Below, piece by piece: positions 43,934 to 52,718 of a stretch of DNA of 64,000 bases. Positions within the stretch are counted from its first letter, which is position 1, and each line of letters begins with the position of its first letter. The stretch lies in assembly GCA_020350285.1 (NCBI GenBank), contig CP070708.1, forward strand, positions 1,760,937-1,824,936. Reading direction: 5' to 3'. The stretch comes from Anaerolineaceae bacterium (GTDB taxonomy: Bacteria > Chloroflexota > Anaerolineae > Anaerolineales > E44-bin32). The notes under the pieces are model-generated. The model searched no databases. It was given only the letters and a program-made list of their open reading frames with translations, and was not told where the DNA came from. A program made the position numbers and the translations under genes.

Positions 43934-45556
43934 TCACCTCCACCCCAAAGCTTGAGGAACTAGCCAGTAGGTCAAGCCAAGTGCTGCGACGATGATCACT
44001 TCCCATCCCCAATTAGCCTGCTCACCGCGCATTCGTGGCGACATCCCTTGTAGTTCAGCCGCGGTAAATACCGATAACCCGATAAGACCCAGCGACCAGT
44101 TGAAGATCCGTGGCCACGGTAATGGTTCCCAAAGTAGAACGTAAGTCGCCAGTCCGGCTAAAGCGATTAATGCCAACGGAAGGCTTTTCATCAAGCCATC
44201 TCGACCCGGTAACCAAGGATGGATGACAGCATAGAAGTACGAAAGACCAACCAAGCTGATAAATATCGGCCAAAAGAGCTCCCGTAAGAAGATGGCTACA
44301 GGGATTAGGATGATCAAACCGTAAAAACCGAGTGTCGCGGTCACCATTTCCAGACGGTCCTTGAGCGGGAATCGGACCCACCGCATAGCATCGGTTTTAT
44401 CCTTGCCAGCGACGAGATAATCCGGTAGGTCCTCAGCACGGACAGGTCCCCAATGAACTTCCCAACTTGCCTCACGGCGGATAAGCCAGCCATCGACGCC
44501 ATTAGCGCATAATTGCGGCAGAATAAGGTCACGATGGTGTACGATCTCCTCCAATTCGCTCACCCGTAGCGCACCGATTACCCGCTCAGCATTGAGAAAA
44601 CCACCTCCGGCCGCACACCATACGTTGATCCCCGCTGAGTCAACGACCAATACCCACGCACTTACCTTCCCTTCGATCGCCTGCACAAGGCGACGCACCG
44701 TCAAATCAAAATTTCCCGTCACCAGCACCACCGAGTTTGGATCCGGTCGACCGACGGCGTACAAGCCTGGTTCGATCTTCGGATAGGGCGGTAGTATTCG
44801 AAAGAACGTCGCCCAAATGTCGATTAATAGGGTACGTAAACTAGTGTGATGCTGAAGTCGACCTAGGACCGTTCTTGGGAAAGCCATACCACCAGGCTCT
44901 TTGCCTGGGGAAGCGATCATGAGTTGTAGACTTCCACCGAGTTCCGAGGCGATCACCTCGGTGGTATATCCAGCATGCGAGAGGGTGGTTGTGAAATCTC
45001 TCAAAGGATGAGTGGTAGTGCGAGTCAGCAACCACGTTAAGAACCTGAGGGGAATTCGGACGGCGGAATAGAACAATCGAGCGGCCAGCTTCTCTGGCAG
45101 TACCTCGTCCAAAATCGCTAATCTACCGCCCTGAGCCAAAAGGGTCAGGCATGTCTTGAGCACATACGCTCGTACTTGAGTTGTCATCTCACTAAAGGTC
45201 AGGCTACTCACAATCAACTCGAAAGAACCACCATCAAAGTGATCACCAACCAGCGCAGCATCTAGTACTTTGAACTCCACCCTATCCGCAAGTCCAGCCT
45301 GATCAACCTTTCGCTCGGCCTCTGCCAGCATAGGTGGGGAGATATCGATCGCCGTTACTTCCGCGCCAGCCTGCGCCATGATCAATGTAAGTTCTCCTGT
45401 GCCACACCCGATCTCAAGGACACGTGTCTCCTCAAAGATCAGATGATGGACGATCTGCGCCTGAAGAGAACCCAATTTGCCCAAGGTAAGCAGTTGGATA
45501 CCTCGGTCGTAATCCTGTGGTCGCCTCTCGAGCCACTTCATGAACACTGTCGCCAT
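43934..45556 (-). CDS. SAM methyltransferase / HgcA-type corrinoid domain / membrane fusion protein
   Basis: 540 residues. Residues about 10-215 are a class I methyltransferase (RVLEIGCGTGE, AIDISPPML, ELIVSSLTFSEM). Residues about 260-405 match the HgcA corrinoid domain: PGLYAVGRPD, VLVTGNFDLT, the cap helix G-INVWCAAG (Cys314), HHRDLILPQL, GPVRAEDLPDYL and MRWVRFPLKDRL. Five membrane helices follow (about 407-535) with HPWLPGR between the second and third, as in HgcA. The cap-helix Lys of HgcA (NVWCAAGK) is Gly here. It could move a methyl group from SAM or another donor through a cobalt corrinoid. The acceptor is unknown. The ATG is immediately after the TetR stop. Confidence 0.85.
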   Translation of the reverse strand: MATVFMKWLERRPQDYDRGIQLLTLGKLGSLQAQIVHHLIFEETRVLEIGCGTGELTLIMAQAGAEVTAIDISPPMLAEAERKVDQAGLADRVEFKVLDAALVGDHFDGGSFELIVSSLTFSEMTTQVRAYVLKTCLTLLAQGGRLAILDEVLPEKLAARLFYSAVRIPLRFLTWLLTRTTTHPLRDFTTTLSHAGYTTEVIASELGGSLQLMIASPGKEPGGMAFPRTVLGRLQHHTSLRTLLIDIWATFFRILPPYPKIEPGLYAVGRPDPNSVVLVTGNFDLTVRRLVQAIEGKVSAWVLVVDSAGINVWCAAGGGFLNAERVIGALRVSELEEIVHHRDLILPQLCANGVDGWLIRREASWEVHWGPVRAEDLPDYLVAGKDKTDAMRWVRFPLKDRLEMVTATLGFYGLIILIPVAIFLRELFWPIFISLVGLSYFYAVIHPWLPGRDGLMKSLPLALIALAGLATYVLLWEPLPWPRIFNWSLGLIGLSVFTAAELQGMSPRMRGEQANWGWEVIIVAALGLTYWLVPQALGWR

Positions 45557-46162
45557 TTACCGCTCCGGAGACCGAAAACGATCCAAGAGAAGCTTCGCAG
45601 GCAACTCACTGATGCCCTCCCAATCGACCCAGTCTGGATCAACAAACCAGAGCATCGCCAGACCTTCCCCGAGGCCGATGAACGCTAACGCAGCTTCGTT
45701 AGGATCGAGATCGACAAACTCACCCGAATCCAAGCCCTGCTGCAATATCTGAGAGAGCAATCGATGGTAGCGCTGATAATACTCGCCTAATTTCGTTCGC
45801 ACAGACTTCCTTCGCGCAGCTAAGGCGACGAATTCATAGATCAGAGGCATCAAGTGTTGGAAGCGGGTCATCTCTTGCACCACGACCCGTGTGAGTTGTT
45901 CTAGACGTTCGCTGGCCGTTCCCTCGGCGTCAACGAGCTTCTCAAACTGAGCCATCTCCCCCATAAAAACACGATCGAGCAAGGCTATGATGATGGCGTC
46001 CTTACTCTTGTAATACCAATATAGAGCGCCCTTCGAGAGACCAGATTCGACCACGATGTCATCCATCCTGGCCTTATTGAAGCCGCGACGGTTGAAGACC
46101 TTCTCGGCGGCGTTGAGGATTTGTTCTCGTCTCTCAGCAGTGAGATTAGATTTTGGGGGCAT
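45557..46162 (-). CDS. TetR-family transcriptional regulator
   Basis: 201 residues from the ATG at 46162. An N-terminal helix-turn-helix is clear (REQILNAAEKVFNRRGFNKA, then SGLSKGALYWYYKSKDAI). The C-terminal domain is a ligand-binding helical bundle. Its stop codon (TAA) is directly followed by the ATG of the methyltransferase/HgcA-like gene. A palindrome at 46166-46183 covers its own transcription start, so it probably represses its own operon. A longer start at 46207 is unlikely because the promoter lies there. Confidence 0.92.
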   Translation of the reverse strand: MPPKSNLTAERREQILNAAEKVFNRRGFNKARMDDIVVESGLSKGALYWYYKSKDAIIIALLDRVFMGEMAQFEKLVDAEGTASERLEQLTRVVVQEMTRFQHLMPLIYEFVALAARRKSVRTKLGEYYQRYHRLLSQILQQGLDSGEFVDLDPNEAALAFIGLGEGLAMLWFVDPDWVDWEGISELPAKLLLDRFRSPER

Positions 46163-46165
46163 AAT

Positions 46166-46217
46166 AGACTGACCAGTCGGTCTGCTATCAGTATAAGGCG
46201 GATTCATTGACTGTCAA
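46166..46217 (-). promoter_or_regulatory. Promoter and TetR-type operator of the HgcA-like operon
   Basis: On the minus strand TTGACA (46212-46217), a 16-bp spacer, and TATACT (46190-46195). The 18-bp near-palindrome AGACTGACCAGTCGGTCT (46166-46183) covers the predicted start site and ends 4 bp from the ATG. The leader would be about 20 nt with no Shine-Dalgarno sequence. Confidence 0.75.
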
Positions 46218-46388
46218 GTCAAACATCCAGGGAGGACAAGTAGCTATCCCGTATACGCTCCTGAAATATTTGTTGGAATCTTCAGCGTGTCGGTCGGCGA
46301 GAGTTCCCCCGGAATCCCCTACCCGCATCCATTTCTACCAGGTCGATAAAAGTGCTCTGTTGCCAACACGCTGTGCTATAATCCCGCC

Positions 46389-47159
46389 ATGTCTAAGCAG
46401 AGAGAACGACCTAATCATTCAGATCCGGAACATGAAACACCGATAAAAGAGGTTGGGATGCGGATCCCCCAGAACCACCTCTTCACCGGATTGTTGGCTT
46501 TTTTGGCCTTCGTCGTAGGGATAACCGGTGGTTATCTCATCTGGGGTCGAGGAGCCACGAGGCCGGAGGGAGAAACGGTCTCCCAAACCCCACCGCCTCA
46601 ACCGACAGCTCAACAAGCAGAAATCCCCGGCGAGACAGAAGCTCCCATGCGTTTTCCGGTCGGCGTCGACGACGACCCCGCTTTTGGTCCAGTGGATGCC
46701 CCAATCACGATCATCGAATTCGCCGATTTCAATTGCGGATATTGCCGCAGATTTTTCGAACAAACCCTCAATCCATTGCTGGATGCTTATCCAAACCAAA
46801 TCCGGTTTGTATTCCGAGACCTGCCTCTTGTGGGCGGTTTCGAAGCAGCCCAGGCAGCCGAGTGCGCTGATGAGCAAGGCGCTTTTTGGGAGTACCATGA
46901 TTTGCTTTTCACGTCGGGTCTCGGTGAAGGACGACCTTCCTTCATCCAATATGCAGAGGAATTAGAGCTCGATTCGGAAGCATTATCAGAATGTCTTGAG
47001 CAGGGACGATACGCGTCGGAAGTTGAAGCGGACGCACAATTTGCCCTCAACCTTGGGGCAACAGGAGTACCGCTCTTCTTCATCAATGGGATCCCCTTGG
47101 TTGGCGCTCAGCCACTACCTGTATTTATGCAAATCATCGATGAAGAATTAGGCGGGTGA
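46389..47159 (+). CDS. Membrane-anchored DsbA-family thiol oxidoreductase
   Basis: 256 residues from ATG 46389; TATAAT lies 6 bp upstream (46377-46382), so this may be a leaderless mRNA. ATG 46458 with GAGG upstream is an alternative that starts closer to the membrane helix (about residues 32-51). A Pro/Gln linker leads to the DsbA-type thioredoxin domain with the CGYC active site (FADFNCGYCRR) and cis-Pro (TGVPLFFING). It acts on disulfides outside the membrane. It is divergent from the TetR/HgcA-like operon. Confidence 0.9.
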   Translation: MSKQRERPNHSDPEHETPIKEVGMRIPQNHLFTGLLAFLAFVVGITGGYLIWGRGATRPEGETVSQTPPPQPTAQQAEIPGETEAPMRFPVGVDDDPAFGPVDAPITIIEFADFNCGYCRRFFEQTLNPLLDAYPNQIRFVFRDLPLVGGFEAAQAAECADEQGAFWEYHDLLFTSGLGEGRPSFIQYAEELELDSEALSECLEQGRYASEVEADAQFALNLGATGVPLFFINGIPLVGAQPLPVFMQIIDEELGG

Positions 47160-47189
47160 TTCAGGCGACCATTTATCGTTCAATATTAA

Positions 47190-47301
47190 GTAGGGACGCA
47201 ATGAATTGCGCCCCTACAATGGTTTGGTCTATGGATACCTCCCCGCGCGCTTCGAGCTCGCGGGGAGGTTACTCCAATGCAGTCGCACCCTTTAGGGTGC
47301 G
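47190..47301. repeat. Three palindromic repeats between convergent genes
   Basis: A GTAGGG(A)CGCAAT...GCGCCCCTAC palindrome (47190-47216, GTAGGGGCG family), an 11-bp ACCTCCCCGCG/CGCGGGGAGGT hairpin (47237-47269), and CGCACCC-TTTA-GGGTGCG (47284-47301). They lie between the DsbA-like and EEP-phosphatase genes and probably end both transcripts. Confidence 0.65.
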
Positions 47302-47396
47302 TAAAGATCTTCCAGCAAGCTAGACTCCCATGTCCGATTATCGGCGGCGTGGGAGCCGCCTCTATTGTACAAAGAAGCCAAACCAAAATCCTCTTC

Positions 47397-49259
47397 TCAC
47401 GGAAACGCCACCTCTACCACCACCATGCGGTGATCCGAGGCCAGCGAATCCGAAACCCAGGCACGCAGCGGGGTCAAGTCACGCAGCCATACAAAATCAA
47501 TGCGTCCTTTAGGATTGATCGCCGGGCTGGTGGCCGGCGCTGGTTTGATATCTAAAGCCACAAAGGGATCGATAAAATCAGCTTCTTCAATAGCCATCGT
47601 TACTGGGCTGTTCGGCCTTGCGTTGAAATCACCACCGAAGGTCGCAGGGGAGTTTTCACCGATGAATTGCAGGGCTTCCGTGATCTGCCGCTGCGTATCC
47701 TCATTACTTAATCCCATCCATATGCCATAGGAGTAAATAGATTTTTCTTGCACCTCTAGTCGCACACCGATGATTCCTGTTTGTTCCTGCAAACTGGTCA
47801 GCAGCCTCTGATCCATCGCAACCTCAGGTCCTCGATAGAGCACTGCGATGCCCGTCAAGTGCTCAACCGCTGGCAGGTATGCGACGTTCATTCGCAAACG
47901 ACGTCCAAGGTACAGCGCATCATCGACGGAGTAGCTTGTCATGCGCCCGGTATCGACTTCCTGCAAGGCGATCACATCCACATCTGCCGCTTCGATCGCT
48001 TGCGCCATCTCCTCAAGCTTGAAGTGCCAATCATCATCGTAGCCATAATGGATATTGTAAGTGGCAGCTCGTAGACTCCCATTGCTTGATAATGGCGCAG
48101 CTGACTGAGGCCAGACCATCAGGATCGAGAGAGCGATCGCCCCAAGTGAAACCAACCCGATCAGCGCCGAATCGCCAATCGTGGGTTCCGGTTTCTCACC
48201 GATGACAACGCGCAACATTCGAAATCCTATGATTAACACGGCCACCAGGTAGATAACCCAGCCCAGCCCGCGCATCACAGGCAAAACATAGGGATAGGTA
48301 AATGCGAACGCATTGAAGAAGTTTAAGAGAAGCATAAAGATCATTCCGAGTGAAAATTGCAGACCCGCCCGATCTGCCTTCCCGGATTCGACATTGAGGA
48401 CACAAAGAAAGGATACGAGTGTGGTCGCTTGAACAGCGATCAGTAGTAATCCAGAAAGAATACCTTCCGTAAAATACCCGATGATCAGCCCTAGGATCAG
48501 GATCACCACCAAACCAATCCGCACAATAGCCCTCTTACACAATTCCACAACCCATGTTTGAACTTCCGGGAAAAGTGCCGAAAGCGTGATCGTCAAGAGT
48601 AAGGGAGCGACAAGTGAGTAAGGGATATGGGTCCAATGCGCGATTCCGTTTGGCATTGCAAGTAAGGATGTTTCAAGAAAGAAGAAACCGCCAAGAACCA
48701 GACCGTCCAACCAGGTCATACCACCATCCGATTCACCCTTCACATGATTGCGGCTGATCCAAAGAGCGACAAATGACACAAGTACCGCCCAGATTATTAC
48801 GGCCGGAAGCCATTCAGGGCGTAAACTCAAGTCGTAGGTGTACCCCACAACACGCAGAATTTGATCAAGGGCAAGGGCACTCACCAAACCTGAAACAAAT
48901 AATGAGCGGTCCTCCTTCAACAATCCCACCTGGTACAACCCGCCGAAGGCTAGCGTGAGGAGTGCACCCCAATAGCGAACACTCGCGTCGTTCACTGATA
49001 AAGCAACACGCGCGATCGCTGTGAGGAGAACAAAAGCGGCCAGCCACTTATTTGTGATTTTCTTCGGTGCCAAGCTTGGTGCTATCAGTACGACGACCAC
49101 CAAGAGATTGCTTACGATCAACCAGGAGTTCATCGGTCCTTCGAATACCTGATCGTAGATGATCCCGAACATCACGGAGAAAATAACCCGCAGCCCCTGG
49201 ATGAAAAAGAGCAGCACTGAGGCAGCCACGAAAGTTCGTGGAATCCTTATTCGAAGCAT
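47397..49259 (-). CDS. Multi-pass membrane protein with C-terminal EEP phosphatase domain
   Basis: 620 residues. About twelve membrane helices occupy residues 8-380. The C-terminal endonuclease/exonuclease/phosphatase domain starts at about 395 with TYNIHYG, then ALQEVD, GGDFNARP, RIDFVWL and SDHRMVV, which cover the metal, catalytic His and Asp positions. Such domains cleave phosphodiesters in lipids, nucleotides or nucleic acids. The orientation puts the domain after an even number of helices. GAGGAG precedes the ATG. The substrate is unknown. Confidence 0.85.
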   Translation of the reverse strand: MLRIRIPRTFVAASVLLFFIQGLRVIFSVMFGIIYDQVFEGPMNSWLIVSNLLVVVVLIAPSLAPKKITNKWLAAFVLLTAIARVALSVNDASVRYWGALLTLAFGGLYQVGLLKEDRSLFVSGLVSALALDQILRVVGYTYDLSLRPEWLPAVIIWAVLVSFVALWISRNHVKGESDGGMTWLDGLVLGGFFFLETSLLAMPNGIAHWTHIPYSLVAPLLLTITLSALFPEVQTWVVELCKRAIVRIGLVVILILGLIIGYFTEGILSGLLLIAVQATTLVSFLCVLNVESGKADRAGLQFSLGMIFMLLLNFFNAFAFTYPYVLPVMRGLGWVIYLVAVLIIGFRMLRVVIGEKPEPTIGDSALIGLVSLGAIALSILMVWPQSAAPLSSNGSLRAATYNIHYGYDDDWHFKLEEMAQAIEAADVDVIALQEVDTGRMTSYSVDDALYLGRRLRMNVAYLPAVEHLTGIAVLYRGPEVAMDQRLLTSLQEQTGIIGVRLEVQEKSIYSYGIWMGLSNEDTQRQITEALQFIGENSPATFGGDFNARPNSPVTMAIEEADFIDPFVALDIKPAPATSPAINPKGRIDFVWLRDLTPLRAWVSDSLASDHRMVVVEVAFP

Positions 49260-49349
49260 ATGATCTCCTCGTTCTTACATTGAATGAAATTGGGTAACCT
49301 TAACCATTAGGATCAGGATCCTAAGCGGTTAGGGTTATTATCTGTTTCT

Positions 49350-50126
49350 TTAGAGGTAGAAATCCTTAAGATTCATCGCGGGTAGGGTTATGAGACCTTC
49401 TTCCACATCACCGACCTGACCCACTCGATCAGGTTTGACGCCCACCAGATAGGCGGTGTAGGCCGTTACAAGAGCATCGAGTTGATCATGCTCATATAGG
49501 CCTCCAAGCGGCATTTGACCCGTTAACAAATGGTGTCGCGTAATTTCTTCGAGAGCATGCATCGGGTTTGGGATATCTAGACCCTCGAGATACAAAACAA
49601 GCTGCCGTTGCATCCTTCCTTCAAGATTTCTCTTGAGAAAAGGGCGACGTTCAAGAAGAACAGCGAAGGAGGCGTGTGGCTGCACCTCGATTACGATTTG
49701 TCCCTTCATCCCATCTTCAGCATAGTAGAACCGGAAGCCCATCGATTGCAACCGTTTGAAAAGAGTAAAGCCTGTCTTCACCCAACCTGGGGCTGCTTTC
49801 TCAGAGCTCGGGGTATTGTACATTCTCAGGTTGCGACGTCGAAGCTCATACTCACACACCCTCCACTTTCCCCACTTTCGACCACCTGGCTGCAGATTGA
49901 ACTTGCCACGAACTTCTTCTTGCAACATCAGGCTTTTGTTAGGGGCTTGAGGCGCACCAACCCCAACTACTGCAGCTTCGAGTCCACCGATAAAGGCTAG
50001 AACAGTTTCGACGTCCCCTCTATCGAGCGCAAGGAGGCGTAAATTTGCATCCAGTGCTGCATAATACATTGGTCGCACACCAGCCGTTGGATCAATCCCT
50101 ACATAAACGGCTTCTGTAAACAACAT
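49350..50126 (-). CDS. DUF429 (RNase H-like fold) protein
   Basis: 258 residues. It starts with a strand pattern VGIDPTAGVRPMYYAALD, typical of DUF429 proteins, which are predicted to have an RNase H-like fold. EYELRRRN and ALEEITRHHLLTGQMP are further segments. The conserved first Asp (in GIDP) is present. AAGGAGG precedes the ATG, and the gene lies 10 bp from the cysteine-less phosphatase gene. The activity is unknown. Confidence 0.75.
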   Translation of the reverse strand: MLFTEAVYVGIDPTAGVRPMYYAALDANLRLLALDRGDVETVLAFIGGLEAAVVGVGAPQAPNKSLMLQEEVRGKFNLQPGGRKWGKWRVCEYELRRRNLRMYNTPSSEKAAPGWVKTGFTLFKRLQSMGFRFYYAEDGMKGQIVIEVQPHASFAVLLERRPFLKRNLEGRMQRQLVLYLEGLDIPNPMHALEEITRHHLLTGQMPLGGLYEHDQLDALVTAYTAYLVGVKPDRVGQVGDVEEGLITLPAMNLKDFYL

Positions 50127-50136
50127 AGTATCCTCC

Positions 50137-50613
50137 TTAGAACGACGTCGTGTGATGGTTGTTTGTCCGCAAAGGCTCCAATGATAATGCGCTCAACGAT
50201 TCAGCAAAAGCCTCCCATGCTTCCTCATCCGTATGATAGGGCGAGAGCCACGGGAGGTCAGCGGCTTGGCGTAAAGCAGCACGCACCGAACTCCCAGCGA
50301 TTATTAAATATGCCACATATGCCCAACGTGTTCGGTGACGTCCAAGGCTGCTATGAAGTAGAACCCTCCGACCCTCTGCCACACACTCAAAAAGGAAACG
50401 ACCTGCAAGCAATCTTTCGCTCGAAGTGGTCTGGTTCTCATCTGCAATATTCAACCAGAGGAACACCTCGGGAGATGGACCTATAAACTTGGCAACGCGA
50501 TCAGGTGCGAGATGTAGAATCCCAGTCACACCTGTTTGATCGGCAAAAGCATCCCAGTTCGATGGGATGTGCATCCCACCTGCTGCATAAATGTTATCAT
50601 GGACCCAGGTCAA
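50137..50613 (-). CDS. Dual-specificity-phosphatase-like protein with Cys-to-Ser active site
   Basis: 158 residues from a TTG with GGAGG 4 nt upstream. It has the phosphatase fold pattern (WVHDNIYAAGG, GILHLAPDR, LWLNIADE) and a P-loop HSSLGRHRTRW where the catalytic signature HC-x5-R is expected. The Cys is Ser, the Arg is kept. As in STYX-like pseudophosphatases, it may bind phosphoprotein or other phosphate ligands without hydrolysis. Co-transcribed with the DUF429 gene. Confidence 0.75.
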   Translation of the reverse strand: MTWVHDNIYAAGGMHIPSNWDAFADQTGVTGILHLAPDRVAKFIGPSPEVFLWLNIADENQTTSSERLLAGRFLFECVAEGRRVLLHSSLGRHRTRWAYVAYLIIAGSSVRAALRQAADLPWLSPYHTDEEAWEAFAESLSALSLEPLRTNNHHTTSF

Positions 50614-51125
50614 ATGACCTCCAATGGATCACTCGGACTCATGAATAGATTGAATTGAGTATACATCGCCCTTTTTACGATGGCGAGGGTTATCGTTGTA
50701 ATTCCCTTGAAATAGGTCGAATGCGGGAAGATGGGGATGTCTAATTAGCTATACTCTAGTAGAGCAGTGCAGCGTTTGTAGAATCTCTTCTTATCATTGC
50801 GAGCACCCCTTCGACAACCCTTCGGCAATCCTTCGACACGCTCAGGACAGGCTCCAGGGCGAAACAATCTCCCCCCCGTCATGTCATTGCGAGCCTTCCT
50901 TCGACACGCTCAGGACAGGCTCTGGGGCTAAGCAATCTCCTCACCGAAAAGATCGCTTCGTTGCCTGTCGGCTCCTCGCAATGACATTAAATTAGAGTGT
51001 AATTTCACTGCCCTTGTAGATCGCTATTGAGAAAGCCCACCAGCTCCTTGCGGGTGATTTTTTCAGTGCACTCCGTTATACTTTGATCACGAAGCAATTT
51101 CTTCGATGACCCGGAGGAGGATCAA
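50614..51125. repeat. Intergenic palindromic element with TIR-like ends, no gene
   Basis: At about 50793-50991 the ends ATTGCGAG and CTCGCAAT are inverted, and GACACGCTCAGGACAGGCTC is present twice in direct orientation (about 50837-50856, 50900-50919, allowing a final mismatch). The layout looks like a non-autonomous mobile or structured repeat. The rest of the region leads to the pruA ribosome site GGAGGA. No coding frame is credible. Confidence 0.6.
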
Positions 51126-52718
51126 GTGGCGAAGAAAAAAACAAAACGCAAACCTTTTGTGCTTACCTATGCAACGATGTTCGATCCTCCTGAGGAGTTA
51201 CACAATAACTTCGAGCGCGGATTGGTAAAGGTTTTAAGCGAGATGGGCCAGGAGCATTCGATGCTCATCGGAGGGGTGGATGTCAGATCTCGCGGGAAGT
51301 TCGAAGATAGGTCGCCCATCAACACCGATTGGAAGTTAGGAACTTTCCAAAAGGGGACCTCCTCGCATGCAAAGCGAGCCCTAAACGCTGCCCGGAAGGC
51401 ATCCACTGGTTGGGCGCGGACGCCATGGCAAGAACGAGTGCAACTTCTGCGTAGAGTTGCCAAAAGGGTTGATAAGCGAATTTATCAGATCGCGGCAGTG
51501 ATCTCACTCGAAGTTGGGAAGAATCGTCTGGAAGCCTTAGCTGACATCGCCGAGACCGCGGCATTAATCAGGTACGCGTGCGACCAAATGGAAGCCAATA
51601 ACGGGTATCAAGTCCGAATGGGAGCTGACCCTCTCAAAGGCTACAAGGCGCAGAACCGTTCACTCCTGCGGCCCTATGGCGTTTGGGTTGTCATCAGTCC
51701 TTTTAATTTCCCTGCCGCATTGACCGGCGGTCCCGTCGGCGCCGCTCTAGTGGCAGGCAATACCGTTGTCATGAAACCCGCAACAGACACGCCCTGGACC
51801 GTCCGCCTATTGGCTGAGTGCTTCCAGGACGCAGGGCTGCCCGAAGGTGTGATTAACTATGTAACTGGTCCCGGAAGCACCTTGGGTGAAGAACTGGTCA
51901 ACAACCTTGAAGTCGATGGGATCACCTTTACCGGATCGTATGAGGTCGGGATGAAAGTCTTCCGCACTTTCGCCCAAGGACCTTATCCGCGACCCACCAT
52001 TCTTGAGATGGGCGGTAAGAATCCATCCATCGTCTCCCGCCATGCTGACTTGGAGCGCGCCGCGGCTGGGATTATTCGCTCAGCTTTTGGGCTCCAAGGT
52101 CAGAAGTGCTCTGCTAACTCTCGGATTTATGTCGAGCGACCGGTTTATAAGAAATTAGTGTCGATGCTGGTGGATCGCATCGGGGAGATCACGATCGGTG
52201 ATCCAACCGATCGGGTCATTTTTAATGGGCCTGTGATCAACAAAAAGGCATACAGTGATTTCCAAAAATTCACGAAGGAACTTTCACGGGTGGGCACGAT
52301 CCTCGCAGGTGGAGAGGTAATAACAGAAGACGGTTACAGCAAAGGTTTCTTCTGCCAACCAACGCTGGTGGCAGATGTCCCACTGGATCATCACCTATGG
52401 AAGCATGAGATGTTCCTGCCCATCACCATGATCCACCCAGTAAGCAGCCTGAAACAAGCCATGGAACTGGCGAACGACAGCCAATACGGATTGACGGCGG
52501 GTTTTTATGGAACCAAGGAGGAAACAGCCTGGTTCTTCGATGAGATCGAAGCTGGGGTGACCTATGCGAACCGTCCTCAGGGTTCCTCGACCGGTGCATG
52601 GCCTGGATTCCAACCCTTCGGCGGATGGAAAGGCTCGGGCTCATCGGGCAAGAACGCAGGCGGTCATTACTATTTGCCACTTTATATGCATGAGCAAAGC
52701 CAAACACGGATCCACTAA
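51126..52718 (+). CDS. pruA: L-glutamate gamma-semialdehyde dehydrogenase
   Basis: 530 residues from a GTG with GGAGGA 8 nt upstream. It belongs to the aldehyde dehydrogenase superfamily: catalytic Cys in GQKCSANSRIY, catalytic Glu in LEMGGKNPS, NAD-binding VISPFNFP and FTGSYEVG. The N-terminal extension and length fit the P5C dehydrogenase (RocA/PruA) group. It oxidises glutamate semialdehyde to glutamate in proline catabolism. No proline dehydrogenase gene is adjacent. Substrate assignment is from family similarity. Confidence 0.88.
   Translation: MAKKKTKRKPFVLTYATMFDPPEELHNNFERGLVKVLSEMGQEHSMLIGGVDVRSRGKFEDRSPINTDWKLGTFQKGTSSHAKRALNAARKASTGWARTPWQERVQLLRRVAKRVDKRIYQIAAVISLEVGKNRLEALADIAETAALIRYACDQMEANNGYQVRMGADPLKGYKAQNRSLLRPYGVWVVISPFNFPAALTGGPVGAALVAGNTVVMKPATDTPWTVRLLAECFQDAGLPEGVINYVTGPGSTLGEELVNNLEVDGITFTGSYEVGMKVFRTFAQGPYPRPTILEMGGKNPSIVSRHADLERAAAGIIRSAFGLQGQKCSANSRIYVERPVYKKLVSMLVDRIGEITIGDPTDRVIFNGPVINKKAYSDFQKFTKELSRVGTILAGGEVITEDGYSKGFFCQPTLVADVPLDHHLWKHEMFLPITMIHPVSSLKQAMELANDSQYGLTAGFYGTKEETAWFFDEIEAGVTYANRPQGSSTGAWPGFQPFGGWKGSGSSGKNAGGHYYLPLYMHEQSQTRIH

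Noticed and set aside
43665-45556. Calling the fusion a mercury methylase (hgcA/hgcB)
   Set aside because: The cap-helix Lys and the HgcB cysteine tail are missing and a methyltransferase is fused, so the acceptor cannot be assigned to mercury from sequence.
50137-50613. Active dual-specificity phosphatase
   Set aside because: The codon at the nucleophile position is AGC (Ser), confirmed by reading the minus strand; the HC-x5-R cysteine is absent.
50793-50991. CRISPR array
   Set aside because: Only two direct repeats, different spacing and inverted ends; no regular spacers.
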